A DNA stretch of 64,000 nucleotides from Zooshikella harenae (GTDB lineage Bacteria > Pseudomonadota > Gammaproteobacteria > Pseudomonadales > Zooshikellaceae), in contig NZ_JAGSOY010000028.1 in NCBI RefSeq assembly GCF_018837975.1, forward strand, positions 1 to 64,000, in the 5' to 3' direction. Below the pieces are notes generated by a model that searched no databases, was not told where the DNA came from, and worked only from the letters and a program-made list of their open reading frames with translations. The position numbers were made by a program, and so were the translations under genes. Positions 16,758-26,584 of this stretch are shown one piece after another (positions within the stretch are counted from its first letter, which is position 1; each line of letters starts with the position of its first letter).

Positions 16758-18755
16758 TCATTTTAATCCAACATAAAATGTTTTACTGATGCCGCTGTAG
16801 GGTTTTATTTTGCCAGTAATAGGCTGTCGCAAAGCACCTACATGCCGAATACGGTAAAGCCCATCTGCTGTATCATCAGATATTTGCCAGTGAATGATGA
16901 CATTAGATGATCCCCAAATAGGATCAACTCGGCGCCATTGCAAGCTTGTGCTCCAATCATTATCTGTGGCAACTGTCTTCCACTGACCTTGATAAAATTG
17001 TTCAACATACAGATAGCTTTTGCCTATTCTTAGATCATTACGTAAATGTCCAGACCAAAATGTGACAACAACTTCATCACCTGTCTTATAGTCATTTAAC
17101 GCATCACGCTCAACCATACCTATTTGTTTATTTAATGGTGCTTGATCGTAGATAACAGGTAGATCAAAACTAATCTGGTGCTTGCTTAAATCACGAGGTA
17201 TAGGCTCCTGTTTATAAACATCCTGTAATTTATTTATATCATGTAAACTTTGTGCTAATTCACTCACAGCCTGTCGATAAGCCGCCAATGTCCAAGGACC
17301 AAAATGAGTCGATCCTCCTTCATAATGTTGTGCGTTATATTCTTCAAAGGTTGTGATATAACCTGAGTACGCATTACTATACCCTGCCATCACAGCTACC
17401 CTGGCGTCAGGATAATACTTTGTTAATGTTTGCAAAATCCGCCGACCGGCCATCACTGTAAATTCCCCTGGTAAAGCCACCACAACAAACTGTCCTAATT
17501 GAATTAAGCTCACGGGAAGTACTTCAGGACTCCATGGAAATGGCTTCGCATTACCTTGTGCTAACAAAATAGGTTTAGGTGTATGACAGGTCTTTTGCTG
17601 CTCTGTTGGCTGAGTTAATAGCCCAGTTATCACCTGCCAAAAAGGATTTTCTTGTAATTGACCTTCATGAAAAAAATCCAATCCACGGCCATCCTCGGTA
17701 CCAGCAGCAAATGCATAGCCTAATGCGGCAGTGCAGGTCTTCTCCATTTTTCCTGTGGTAAACTCTCTTCGTACACTCTGCTGACTCATATCAACATATA
17801 AGTGACGATATTGTAGGTTACCATTAATTTTTTGACCTGATTGTAATACAAGATCACGCGCTTTATTAAATTGTAACTCACCAATGAGTTTTGTACTTTC
17901 CTCTGCCGAGCTTCCAGGCCCTGTGCCATCTAAGTTAATATTTGGCGTCATATCGCCCGCATTTGATTGTGCAAAAGCCGAAACAATATTTATGCCCCAT
18001 ACGTCTTTGGCATACTTTTCAAATAAATAGGCCGCATATCCTTTATTATCAGAATTTATAAGCTTATTTTCTTTTGGCATAGAGACACCATGTGTTGGAA
18101 ACCAACTCAATACACCAACCAGCTGTCCTTTTTGTTTAAAACTCAGCACAACCATTCTTGTATCTTCTGCAGAGTAGTTCCCTGCATCTTTATTCTGTAA
18201 GTAAGCCTGCAAAGAACGATTACGGTTAGCGCCTTCCAAATGCCCCTGATTTATGAATATTTCACCAGGCTGAAGGTTTTGATGTGCTTGAAAAATAGCA
18301 TTGACAATACCCTTAACAATTACGTCAAAATTTTGTTTAATAAACCCTTTTGTCGTAATGTTATACAATGCGTAATGTGAAAAACCTCCTGGACCAGAAT
18401 GAGTATGAGTAGCACTAATAACAACATTACGGTGATTATAATAGCCTGGTAATACTTTATTTAAACGAGCAATCACTGCTTGTTTAACGGCCTGAAAAGC
18501 CATTCCAGTATCGATAACAACATAAACCACCCTATCTTTCGTAACTTGATTTTTTATAATGAATACGCGAGCCCATAGTCGACTTTTAATTCCTTCTGCT
18601 ACTTGATTTAAGTCAGCATATCCCATAAATAATACTTCAGCCGCTGGCCCAGTAATATCAGCCTTACCTACACCTATATCAAATCTTGCGTAAAGTGATA
18701 CAGAAAACATATAAAGAAAAATCAATAACCCAATATTTATAATTTTTATTTTCAT
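16758..18755 (-). CDS. Secreted neutral ceramidase
   Basis: A 665-residue protein with an N-terminal signal segment (about 5-22). The neutral/alkaline ceramidase domain begins with DIGVGKADITGP. Metal-site histidines are in SATHTHSGPGG (H117, H119) and PTHGVSM (H222). A C-terminal Ig-like region (about 545-665) matches the family. It hydrolyses ceramide to sphingosine and fatty acid. The nucleophile block reads FAQSNAGDMTPN, so Thr270 stands where Pseudomonas aeruginosa has Ser274 and eukaryotic enzymes also have Ser. Activity may be changed or carried by Thr. Bacteria rarely make ceramides, so host or prey sphingolipid is the likely target. It lies among other exoenzymes and shares a terminator with the LasA-like gene. 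Confidence 0.9.
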   Translation of the reverse strand: MKIKIINIGLLIFLYMFSVSLYARFDIGVGKADITGPAAEVLFMGYADLNQVAEGIKSRLWARVFIIKNQVTKDRVVYVVIDTGMAFQAVKQAVIARLNKVLPGYYNHRNVVISATHTHSGPGGFSHYALYNITTKGFIKQNFDVIVKGIVNAIFQAHQNLQPGEIFINQGHLEGANRNRSLQAYLQNKDAGNYSAEDTRMVVLSFKQKGQLVGVLSWFPTHGVSMPKENKLINSDNKGYAAYLFEKYAKDVWGINIVSAFAQSNAGDMTPNINLDGTGPGSSAEESTKLIGELQFNKARDLVLQSGQKINGNLQYRHLYVDMSQQSVRREFTTGKMEKTCTAALGYAFAAGTEDGRGLDFFHEGQLQENPFWQVITGLLTQPTEQQKTCHTPKPILLAQGNAKPFPWSPEVLPVSLIQLGQFVVVALPGEFTVMAGRRILQTLTKYYPDARVAVMAGYSNAYSGYITTFEEYNAQHYEGGSTHFGPWTLAAYRQAVSELAQSLHDINKLQDVYKQEPIPRDLSKHQISFDLPVIYDQAPLNKQIGMVERDALNDYKTGDEVVVTFWSGHLRNDLRIGKSYLYVEQFYQGQWKTVATDNDWSTSLQWRRVDPIWGSSNVIIHWQISDDTADGLYRIRHVGALRQPITGKIKPYSGISKTFYVGLK

Positions 18756-19768
18756 TTTACTTTGTCTATCCTTGGCATACTTGTTATTATTTTATCAGTG
18801 GCGCTATATATTCCCCACGCATAGGGTATACATATGACCATTCTTATAAACTACACCTCATTTGTTAACATACTTCTTTTCAGTCATCACAAAATTATTT
18901 ACTGACACGTATCAAGTTGTATCGATATATAATGATTGCGACAATAGTTTTGTTACACCTAACGATCAAATATAGACAATGAAGCAAGTAATAAAAAACA
19001 TAAACTATTTGTAACAAAATTCCATTTCCTGCACAAAACAACTAGACCTCATCATTTTAGGTTTTACATAGTTCACTATACAAAGCAAAACCCCCTAGTT
19101 TTACAGACTGACACCATAAGTATAAAAAGTCATTTTCAAGCATAAAAGTCAAAAAACAAACTTGTATTCTCGTTAATTACATTTTTTTACTTTGTTACAA
19201 TTAACTTGAAGATAAAGTCTATGCTAATCAATTAGTGTACTTCTTTATTCTCAATAAAGTTCTATCTAAATTAATACTCAACCTAAATGCTGCAAATTAG
19301 CGCACCATGCACCAACAAATTGCTCTTTTTTTAATAGGCGTTATCTCACAAAAAAATATCCTCTTGTTTTTTAAAGATTTTTCACTAAGCTTATATGGCA
19401 AGACTTATGCATTTAATAATTTTGTATTGCCATGCAAAGCAAAAATATAATATATTTTTAGTGTGGGATAAAAAAGTAAACAAAAAGCCAGTAGTGGACT
19501 TGTAGTAAAGATATACACATTTTGTACTCACTATGTAGGACATAGAGGATGTATCTGGTGTATACTAAAGTACTGACATTATAAAAATACTGACATGAGT
19601 TTTTTATTTATATCAGCAACTTACAGCAGTAACAAATAAGCATTTTCAGGTGAAGCAGGATGTGCAAATTGCATGTTTATCACCTCTTATTCAGTCACTA
19701 AAACAACCCACACTACAACTTTAATAACAATTATTTTTATTAAGAATCCTTAAACAGGGAGTGTATCC
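18756..19768. other. Long gene-free divergent region before the subtilase genes
   Basis: 1013 bp, very AT-rich, between the ceramidase (-) and subtilase (+) genes. A mini-palindrome lies at 18807-18830. Two TACTGACAT units (about 19571 and 19590) are spaced about 20 bp apart. Several TATAAT-like words occur, but none has a convincing -35. Its length suggests complex regulation of the exoenzymes. No ORF is credible. Confidence 0.4.
18807..18830. repeat. Mini-palindrome of the TATACCC family
   Basis: TATATTCCCCACGCATAGGGTATA is an imperfect inverted repeat sharing GGGTATA and its complement with the other units. It is diverged. Confidence 0.4.
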
Positions 19769-21211
19769 ATGCCATCGTCGAGACTGTTAAGTCTTTTTTC
19801 TGCAGCTACCATAGCTTTAAGCCTGACTAACACTTATGCTGCAACTAACTCTTCAATTACTCAAAAAACTGACCGTATAATCATCAAATTTAAAAAGAAC
19901 CCATCTTCCTCTGTCAGCAGTAATAATACTAGTAGTGCTCATGCACAAATGCTAAGAATGGGCTTTAAACCACTTCATAAAACTGTTTCTGGTGCACAAG
20001 TTTATAACTTAGGAGAACTTATTGATGTATCCAAAGTAAACGAGTTTGCGGAGCAACTCTCTCATACGACAAGTGATGTTGAATATGCAGAACCAGACTA
20101 CATAATGACGGCATTAAATACTCCAGATGATCCCATGTACAATCAACAGTGGGCTTATTTTGACACTAAAGGCGGTATAAATGCTGAAACAGCATGGGAT
20201 ATGACAACGGGTAAAATGCCTTCTGGTGAGTCAGTTGTTGTAGCAGTTATCGATACAGGTGTTCGTCCACATGGAGACTTAAAAGAAAATCTACTACAAG
20301 GCTATGATTTTATTTCTGATGCATGGGCTGCAAACGATGATAATGGCCGTGACAGCAATGCATATGATACTGGCGATGCCATTAAAGCAGGAGAATGCGG
20401 AACTGATGGTAACGGTAATCCGTACCCATCTTATGATCAAAGCAGCTCATGGCATGGAACTCACGTTGCGGGAACAATAGCCGCTGTTGGCAATAACTCA
20501 TTAGGCGTTTCTGGTGTTGCCTGGAGTGCAAAAGTACTTCCGGTTCGGGTGTTAGGTAAGTGTGGAGGCTATACCTCCGATATTACAGATGGCATGATGT
20601 GGGCAGCAGGTATTGATGTTGATGACGTCCCTCGTAACACACATCCAGCACAGGTTATTAATTTAAGTCTTGGCGGTTATTCTAGCTGTAGCCGGACATA
20701 TCAGAGCGCAATAAGTGCTATACGTGCCAGAGGAACCTCTATTGTTGTTGCTGCAGGTAACAGTGATGACAATGCTGAAGACTACACTCCTGCAAGCTGT
20801 AATGGTGTTATTACTGTAGCAGCCACCAACAAAAAAGGATTCCGTGCCAATTACTCTAATTACGGTTCTGTCGTTGATGTTGCTGCACCAGGTGGTGAAA
20901 CCTCATGGATCTCAAAAACTGGCGGCATATTATCGACACTAAACTCTGGTGACTCTGAGCCAGGTGAAGACAGCTATGATTATTATCAAGGCACCAGCAT
21001 GGCTGCGCCTCACGTAGCAGGTACTGCTGCATTGTTATACGCTGCTAATCCTGATTTATCGCCCAGTACTGTTGAGCGAATTCTAAAATCAACAACACGT
21101 GAATTTCCAGGGTGCTATACACGTGGCTGCAATAACCTTTGCACAGAAGACACTTGTGGTACAGGTATTATTGATGCAGGTGAAGCTGTAAAGAAAGCAA
21201 AATATTATTAA
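19769..21211 (+). CDS. Secreted subtilisin-like serine protease (S8), copy 1
   Basis: A 480-residue preproprotease. It has a signal peptide (about 1-24), an I9-like propeptide (about 34-115, ending EYAEPDY) and a catalytic domain with D162 (VIDTGV), H229 (HGTHVAGT), oxyanion N331 (AAGNS) and S410 (GTSMAAPHVAG). There are extra cysteines (CGT, KCGG, SCSR, ASC), as in Pseudomonas/Xanthomonas-type extracellular proteases. The C-terminal 30 residues are Cys-rich (CYTRGCNNLCTEDTC) and not seen in copy 2. GGGAG precedes the ATG. It is the upstream member of a tandem pair and is followed by a 10-bp-stem hairpin. Confidence 0.94.
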   Translation: MPSSRLLSLFSAATIALSLTNTYAATNSSITQKTDRIIIKFKKNPSSSVSSNNTSSAHAQMLRMGFKPLHKTVSGAQVYNLGELIDVSKVNEFAEQLSHTTSDVEYAEPDYIMTALNTPDDPMYNQQWAYFDTKGGINAETAWDMTTGKMPSGESVVVAVIDTGVRPHGDLKENLLQGYDFISDAWAANDDNGRDSNAYDTGDAIKAGECGTDGNGNPYPSYDQSSSWHGTHVAGTIAAVGNNSLGVSGVAWSAKVLPVRVLGKCGGYTSDITDGMMWAAGIDVDDVPRNTHPAQVINLSLGGYSSCSRTYQSAISAIRARGTSIVVAAGNSDDNAEDYTPASCNGVITVAATNKKGFRANYSNYGSVVDVAAPGGETSWISKTGGILSTLNSGDSEPGEDSYDYYQGTSMAAPHVAGTAALLYAANPDLSPSTVERILKSTTREFPGCYTRGCNNLCTEDTCGTGIIDAGEAVKKAKYY

Positions 21212-21726
21212 TGTATAAATTGGAGGCTTTATCATAAGCCTCCAACATTAACAATGTTTCCATGCTTCAGATAAATCAGCACCATAAATAGAATAGTTTT
21301 TATACCTACAACTCATAGTGTCATATCTCACTAAGAGTCTCCCCCCTCCTGCAGGGTATAACAATAAAATAGCATTACTCATACATCGTTAAAGTTTGAC
21401 ATATATGTATTTCTGACAAACATTTAATACATAATGCAACACATTGTATTATGCGTACCTTTTTCAGTAAAAGTATCGTTAACGAAACATAATGAAAATA
21501 GCGATTCTACGTACTGTGCAGTAACAGCCAATCAAACAAAGCACGTATTAATAATAAAAATGGACGCTCACACCAACTAGTCCAAAATCATTTATTTGAA
21601 TAAGAGTAAGGAAAATACTGCTAGTTCGTGTGGGAAAAAATACACCTGGCTGTTCATCAATGGTTAGAATACTTACAAATATACCAAGGAAATTCAGCCA
21701 ATTAATCAGCATGGAGTGCCGATGAC
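21212..21726. other. Gene-free region between the two subtilase genes
   Basis: 515 bp. A perfect TTGGAGGCTT/AAGCCTCCAA hairpin (21220-21245) follows the first gene. It lacks a T tract but probably ends or stabilises that transcript. The rest is AT-rich and probably carries a separate promoter for the second gene. No ORF. Confidence 0.45.
21220..21245 (+). terminator. Hairpin after subtilase copy 1
   Basis: A ten-base perfect stem with a 6-nt loop starts 9 bases after the stop codon. No poly-T follows, so termination may be weak or Rho-assisted. Confidence 0.5.
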
Positions 21727-23289
21727 ATGATAAAAAAAAATATTTTTCCACAGCTTGGAATTCTTTCGGTTGTCGTACTATCAAGTACTGTAAGTTCAAC
21801 CATGGCTAATACTAAGTTGGTTTCACAAACTAAAAAAGCCAACCAATCGATGATTGCTACCTCTATAGCTGCATCAACAAACCGTATTATCATAAAATTT
21901 AAAAACACCAAAAATAAAAACAGTACATCAAAAGCAACTATTAGTAATGCTCAAGTAGAATCTGCACTATTAATGCTAAGTGGGTTTCAGGCAAAACCTT
22001 TACGACATACATCAAGTGGTGCTCAAGTCTATAGCCTGGGGGAAACACTTGATATCAATACGGTTGAATCACTTGCCAACCAAATTAGTAACGATAGTCG
22101 CATTGAATATGCAGAACCAGACTACATACTGACTAAACAAGAAACACCTAATGATGCACGTTATAGCGAACAATGGAATTACTATGACACTCAAGGAGGG
22201 ATTAACCTTCCTGAAGCCTGGGACATAACCAAAGGCAACACAAAAACCACCGTCGCCATTATAGACACAGGACTTGTTAAACACCCTGATATTGATACTA
22301 AGCGAATTTTACCTGGCTATGACTTTATTTCAGATGCATGGACCGCTAATGATGGTGATGGCCGAGATGATAGTCCACTGGATACAGGTGATGCGATCAA
22401 TGCAGGTGAGTGTGGGCGTGATAGCCAAGGCAATCCCGTTCCAGCAAAAGACCAACCAAGCTCATGGCATGGTACTCATGTTGCGGGCATCATCGCAGCC
22501 TCAGGAAACAATCAACAAGGTATTGTTGGCATAGCATGGAAATCCAGTATTTTACCTGTAAGAGTGTTAGGTAAATGTGGAGGTTACACTTCTGATATTG
22601 CTGATGGTATCCGCTGGGCTGCAGGTTTAAATGTGTTAGATGTACCTAACAACCGACACCCAGCTCATGTCATTAATATGAGCTTAGGTGGCAAACATGC
22701 TTGCAGCAGAACTTATCAAAACGCCATTAATGATGCTATCTCTCAAGGCACATCTATTATTGTTGCTGCAGGAAATAGTGCAGACGATGCAAGTCAATAC
22801 ACTCCAGCAAACTGTAAAGGTGTTATTTCCATTGCCGCGACAAACCGAAAAGGTGATATGTCATATTATTCAAACTATGGACAGTCAGTTGATGTTGCGG
22901 CCCCAGGAGGAGAAACACGTATAGTTATTAATGGCCATGTACAACAACAAATGTATAATGGCATTTTATCTACGATTGAAGGTGGTTATGCCTTCTATCA
23001 GGGTACCAGTATGGCTGCCCCCCATGTCGCAGGTTTGGCTGCATTAATGTACTCAGTTAATCCCAAATTAACCCCAGCAGATACCAAGCAAATTTTGAAA
23101 GAAACAGCAAAACCATTCTCAGCTAATGCGCCACTTTGTAAAAAGTATGACTGTGGGGCAGGAATAATAGATGCTGGCGCTGCCGTCAAAAAAACCAAGT
23201 CTATTATGGATGAGGATTCAACAACGCCCTCCATACCTGAAACAGATGATAGCTGCTCATGGCTAGACTGGTCGTGTTGGCCAAATTGA
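21727..23289 (+). CDS. Secreted subtilisin-like serine protease (S8), copy 2
   Basis: A 520-residue paralogue of the preceding gene with the same layout: signal peptide (about 8-27), propeptide ending EYAEPDYIL, then the catalytic domain. The catalytic residues are in AIIDTGLV, HGTHVAGI, AAGNS and GTSMAAPHVAG. Blocks such as PDYDFISDAWTAND and KCGGYTSDIADG are nearly identical to copy 1, so this is a tandem duplication that has diverged. The propeptide is longer and Lys/Asn/Ser-rich. The C-terminal tail (TTPSIPETDD, then SCSWLDWSCWPN) differs entirely from copy 1 and may be an anchoring or recognition tail. Confidence 0.94.
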   Translation: MIKKNIFPQLGILSVVVLSSTVSSTMANTKLVSQTKKANQSMIATSIAASTNRIIIKFKNTKNKNSTSKATISNAQVESALLMLSGFQAKPLRHTSSGAQVYSLGETLDINTVESLANQISNDSRIEYAEPDYILTKQETPNDARYSEQWNYYDTQGGINLPEAWDITKGNTKTTVAIIDTGLVKHPDIDTKRILPGYDFISDAWTANDGDGRDDSPLDTGDAINAGECGRDSQGNPVPAKDQPSSWHGTHVAGIIAASGNNQQGIVGIAWKSSILPVRVLGKCGGYTSDIADGIRWAAGLNVLDVPNNRHPAHVINMSLGGKHACSRTYQNAINDAISQGTSIIVAAGNSADDASQYTPANCKGVISIAATNRKGDMSYYSNYGQSVDVAAPGGETRIVINGHVQQQMYNGILSTIEGGYAFYQGTSMAAPHVAGLAALMYSVNPKLTPADTKQILKETAKPFSANAPLCKKYDCGAGIIDAGAAVKKTKSIMDEDSTTPSIPETDDSCSWLDWSCWPN

Positions 23290-23311
23290 TAGATAAGAAA
23301 AGTATATGACT

Positions 23312-23353
23312 TTGATGATAGCGAAGGTACAAGACACTTGCCGCTATCATCAA
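23312..23353 (+). terminator. Hairpin after subtilase copy 2
   Basis: TTGATGATAGCG pairs perfectly with CGCTATCATCAA across an 18-nt loop. No T tract follows. It lies between convergent genes and could act on either. Confidence 0.5.
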
Positions 23354-23368
23354 TTAGAAAGTTTGTTA

Positions 23369-23390
23369 TATACCCATCGCAAAGGGTAGA
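23369..23390. repeat. Mini-palindrome TATACCC-N-GGGTA
   Basis: TATACCCATCGCAAAGGGTA is nearly the same as the unit at 15028. It lies directly after the stop codon of the minus-strand acyl-CoA dehydrogenase gene. Confidence 0.55.
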
Positions 23391-23392
23391 GT

Positions 23393-25177
23393 TTAAAACT
23401 GTTCTTCTTCAAGTGAAAATAAATCTTCACTCCCAGCCATAATACATTGTTCAAGCCCATAAATACGTGGCAGTAGACGATTAAAATAATAACGTGCCGT
23501 CTTCAACTTAGCATCATAAAAAGCGTTATCCATGTCAGGCTTCTGAGCTATAACAGCCACCACTTTTAGCCACATATACGCAAAGGCTACATAGCCAAAC
23601 AGGTGTAAATATTCAACGGAAGCAGCACCAATCTCATTTGGGTTATTTTTCGCCTTATCAATCACCCAAGCCGTTACTTTTTCTAGTGTAACAATTGCAT
23701 TCTGTAATGGTTGCAAGAACTCATGTGTAACGTCAGTCTGTTGTTGTTCAATGAAATTTCGAATTTCAGCCATAAACTCATCAACATACTGGCCACCATT
23801 AGCAACGACTTTCCGCCCAACGAGATCAAGTGCTTGTATTCCATTTGTACCTTCATATATTTGTGCAATTCGTACATCTCTAACAAGCTGCTCTTGCCCC
23901 CACTCAGAGATATAACCATGACCACCAAGCACTTGCTGACCCAAGACACAGGCATCTAATCCCATATCTGTAAAAAATGCTTTAGCCACAGGCGTCATTA
24001 ATGCAACAAAGTCTTTCGCTTTTTTCTGCTCAGCTTTATCTTGGCTATATTTTGCAGTGTCCAACTGTAAGGCAACATAAGTCGAAAATATCCGCGCACC
24101 TTCAGTTAAAGCTTTCATATTAAGTAACATTCGTCGTACATCGGGATGAACTAATAAGGGGTCAGCATATTTATCAGCATATTTTACGCCTTCAGAGGAC
24201 CGCCCTTGTAATCGATCTTTAGCATAATTTGCAGCAATTTGGTAGGATGCTTCCGCACAACCTATACCCTGAATACCTATAGATAATCGCTCATAGTTCA
24301 TCATGGTGAACATGTACATTAAGCCTTTGTTTGCCTCTCCCACCAAAAATCCCCGAGAGCCATCAAAGTTAAGTACACAAGTAGCAGAAGCCTTAATCCC
24401 CATTTTATGTTCAACAGAACCACAGTTAACCTGGTTAAACTCACCTAAAGAACCATCATCATTGACCCAAATTTTGGGAACAATAAACATTGATATGCCT
24501 CTCGAACCTCCAGGTGCATCAGGTAGTTTGGCTAAAACTAAATGGATGATATTTTCAGTGAGGTCATGCTCGCCACCTGTAATAAATATTTTGGTTCCTG
24601 TTATCGAGTACGTTCCATCTGTATTAGGCTCTGCTTTAGTTCGAATAATACCTAAGTCAGAACCAGCATGTGCTTCAGTTAAGCACATAGAGCCTGCCCA
24701 CTCACCAGAATACATCTTGGGTAAAAATTGTTGTTTTAGGTTATTGTCTGCATGTGAGTCTATTGCTAGACAGGCGCCTACGGTTAAAACTAAATATAAA
24801 GCGAGCGAATTATTTGCGCCATAGAGCATTTCCTCAAAGTGAATGGACAACATCTTTGGCATTCCCATCCCGCCAAACTCGGGATTACCAGTAATGCCTA
24901 ACCACCCTCCTTCCGCAATGGTTTGATACGCATCTTTAAAACCTTTTGGTGTTTCAACCTTACCATCTTGCCAAGCTACACCTTGGTTATCCCCAGACTG
25001 GTTAAGTGGTGCCAGTAATCCACCTGCTATCTTATTACCTTCTTCCAAAATGGCTTCAGCAATATCACTATCAACCTGTTCTTTTAACGCAGGCCAAGAC
25101 TGCCACTTCTCCTGACATTTAAATACATCATTTAGTAAAAAACGAATATCATTTAAGGGTGCATTATATTCAGCCAT
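23393..25177 (-). CDS. Large acyl-CoA dehydrogenase (about 600-residue class)
   Basis: A 594-residue flavoenzyme. The acyl-CoA dehydrogenase signatures MCLTEAHAGSDLG and QVLGGHGYISEWGQEQLVRD are present. YEGTNGIQALDL and a C-terminal extension of about 120 residues mark the large class seen in Pseudomonas (FadE-like PA0506-type). A catalytic Glu is expected in the IAQIYEGTNG block. It oxidises acyl-CoA to trans-2-enoyl-CoA in the cytoplasm with electron-transferring flavoprotein. The ATG has GAGGT upstream. A paralogue of nearly equal length lies 1.5 kb away on the same strand, with an hsp20 gene in the opposite direction between them. The chain-length preference is unknown. Confidence 0.92.
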   Translation of the reverse strand: MAEYNAPLNDIRFLLNDVFKCQEKWQSWPALKEQVDSDIAEAILEEGNKIAGGLLAPLNQSGDNQGVAWQDGKVETPKGFKDAYQTIAEGGWLGITGNPEFGGMGMPKMLSIHFEEMLYGANNSLALYLVLTVGACLAIDSHADNNLKQQFLPKMYSGEWAGSMCLTEAHAGSDLGIIRTKAEPNTDGTYSITGTKIFITGGEHDLTENIIHLVLAKLPDAPGGSRGISMFIVPKIWVNDDGSLGEFNQVNCGSVEHKMGIKASATCVLNFDGSRGFLVGEANKGLMYMFTMMNYERLSIGIQGIGCAEASYQIAANYAKDRLQGRSSEGVKYADKYADPLLVHPDVRRMLLNMKALTEGARIFSTYVALQLDTAKYSQDKAEQKKAKDFVALMTPVAKAFFTDMGLDACVLGQQVLGGHGYISEWGQEQLVRDVRIAQIYEGTNGIQALDLVGRKVVANGGQYVDEFMAEIRNFIEQQQTDVTHEFLQPLQNAIVTLEKVTAWVIDKAKNNPNEIGAASVEYLHLFGYVAFAYMWLKVVAVIAQKPDMDNAFYDAKLKTARYYFNRLLPRIYGLEQCIMAGSEDLFSLEEEQF

Positions 25178-25676
25178 GATGGCACCTCAGCAAATTTTAA
25201 AATTGAATTTATTTATATACCCACAAGGTGTGGTTTCAATGATTCACAAGGGTATGAATCACTATACATTTTATGTAGTGCTTTATTGATGCTTAGCATC
25301 AAATAATAACCAGTGTTGGAATTAGCACCGTTTTAGAGATGCCCTATAGTTTTTATCATTTACCCCACTCCTTCTTTATATCCAACACTATCAATTTTTA
25401 TCCAGCACCATCAATCATCCTTTAAAATACTTATATCTTACTTTACAGTTATCATACCTTATAAACATTTTTATTGTATCTGTCACAATATGACTAATAA
25501 GTATTATTAATAATTCTTTCTGATAAGCTATCTTCGTACCTCTTCAATATCCGTAAAATATTGAATGATATTGATCAATATACTTTTAACAATTTTCTAA
25601 TACAGTATCGTTTACTAAAAAGAGTTAATACTCAACAAAAAACATACCGTTAAGTTATTTCATGGAGGAATAAAAC
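25178..25676. other. Divergent region, acyl-CoA dehydrogenase and hsp20
   Basis: 499 bp. A TATACCC...GGGTATGA inverted pair lies at 25215-25256, near the start of the minus-strand gene. No sigma-32-type promoter (CTTGAA/CCCCAT) was found in front of hsp20, and no PsrA-like box. No ORF. Confidence 0.4.
25215..25256. repeat. TATACCC-family inverted repeat
   Basis: Starts TATACCCACAAGG and ends GATTCACAAGGGTATGA. The outer 7 bases are inverted, and the right end resembles the GATTCGTGAAGGGTATA end of the MITE-like element. It is a shortened relative (about 42 bp). Confidence 0.5.
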
Positions 25677-26123
25677 ATGAGTATGGTTCCTTGGAATCCT
25701 TTCAGTGAACTTGAAACCCTTCTAGATCGATATCAACGTCTGTCAGGTAAATCAACTCAAAGTCCTAGCGGTCGAGAAGCAATGAAAGTAAACGACTGGT
25801 CACCCGCTGTAGACATAAGTGAAACTGCTGAAGAGTACCTTATTAAAGCAGAGCTACCTGAAATCAGAAAAGAAGACGTCAAAGTCACTGTTGAAGAAGG
25901 GGTCTTAACGATTCAAGGTGAGAGAAAATACGAATCAGAGGACAAAAACCGTAAACACCACCGTGTAGAACGTTTTTATGGCAGCTTTGCTCGTAGCTTT
26001 CACCTTCCAGAAGATACTGACACGAGCGCTATACGTGCTGAGTTTGCTGATGGCATGCTCAACTTACATTTACCCAAAATGGAAAAACCCACTTCTCGTT
26101 CAGTTGAAATCGATATTAGCTAA
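25677..26123 (+). CDS. Small heat-shock protein Hsp20
   Basis: A 148-residue cytoplasmic chaperone of usual size. It has N-terminal WNPFSELETLLDRYQ and an alpha-crystallin domain from about 43 (WSPAVDISETAEEYLIKAELP) to 140. The late ADGMLNLHLPK motif is typical; the C-terminal I-x-I-like motif is VEIDIS. It holds unfolded proteins for refolding by DnaK/ClpB. GGAGG precedes the ATG. It stands alone between two acyl-CoA dehydrogenase genes of opposite strand. Confidence 0.95.
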   Translation: MSMVPWNPFSELETLLDRYQRLSGKSTQSPSGREAMKVNDWSPAVDISETAEEYLIKAELPEIRKEDVKVTVEEGVLTIQGERKYESEDKNRKHHRVERFYGSFARSFHLPEDTDTSAIRAEFADGMLNLHLPKMEKPTSRSVEIDIS

Positions 26124-26336
26124 TGCCTGACAGTATCGGGAGCTTGTTAAACCAAGGGTTCCCGATGTCAACACGTCTTCAAAATCTCCATTAAGAACCT
26201 ACCTCTTGCTTTATCGTTATCAGCTTAACGATTAGTTTCGTTAACCATTATTCCCCGTCATTCTTTGTAAAATCAAGATTTATGAATTATTTTTAACTGT
26301 TAATTTACAGAAAAAATAGCCCAAAAATTAAATCTC

Positions 26337-26579
26337 ATGTATTTATGGTTTATTATTGTTATTCACAGCTTTAATTCTCTACTTGAAAGTCAAACTGAGC
26401 AACATGACTTTGTTTGTCATCATCTCTATAAAAGCCAAGTTATCAAAAAGCAGCTCGTTTCAGTTATTTGGGTCATTGCCTCTGTCTTTATTATTAACTG
26501 TCCGCTATTGCCTATAATCATCATCATTGCTCTAAGTGCAACATTCTTAGGTTTTATGATTTTAGATGAAACAGAATAA
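26337..26579 (+). CDS. Possible small membrane protein
   Basis: An 80-codon ORF. It has a hydrophobic N-terminus and a C-terminal half with two hydrophobic stretches (VSVIWVIASVFII and IIIIALSATFLGFMI), then a charged DETE end. There is no good ribosome site before the ATG and no family I recognise. AT-rich DNA easily gives such hydrophobic ORFs, so it may not be a gene. Confidence 0.25.
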   Translation: MYLWFIIVIHSFNSLLESQTEQHDFVCHHLYKSQVIKKQLVSVIWVIASVFIINCPLLPIIIIIALSATFLGFMILDETE

Positions 26580-26584
26580 AGGGT

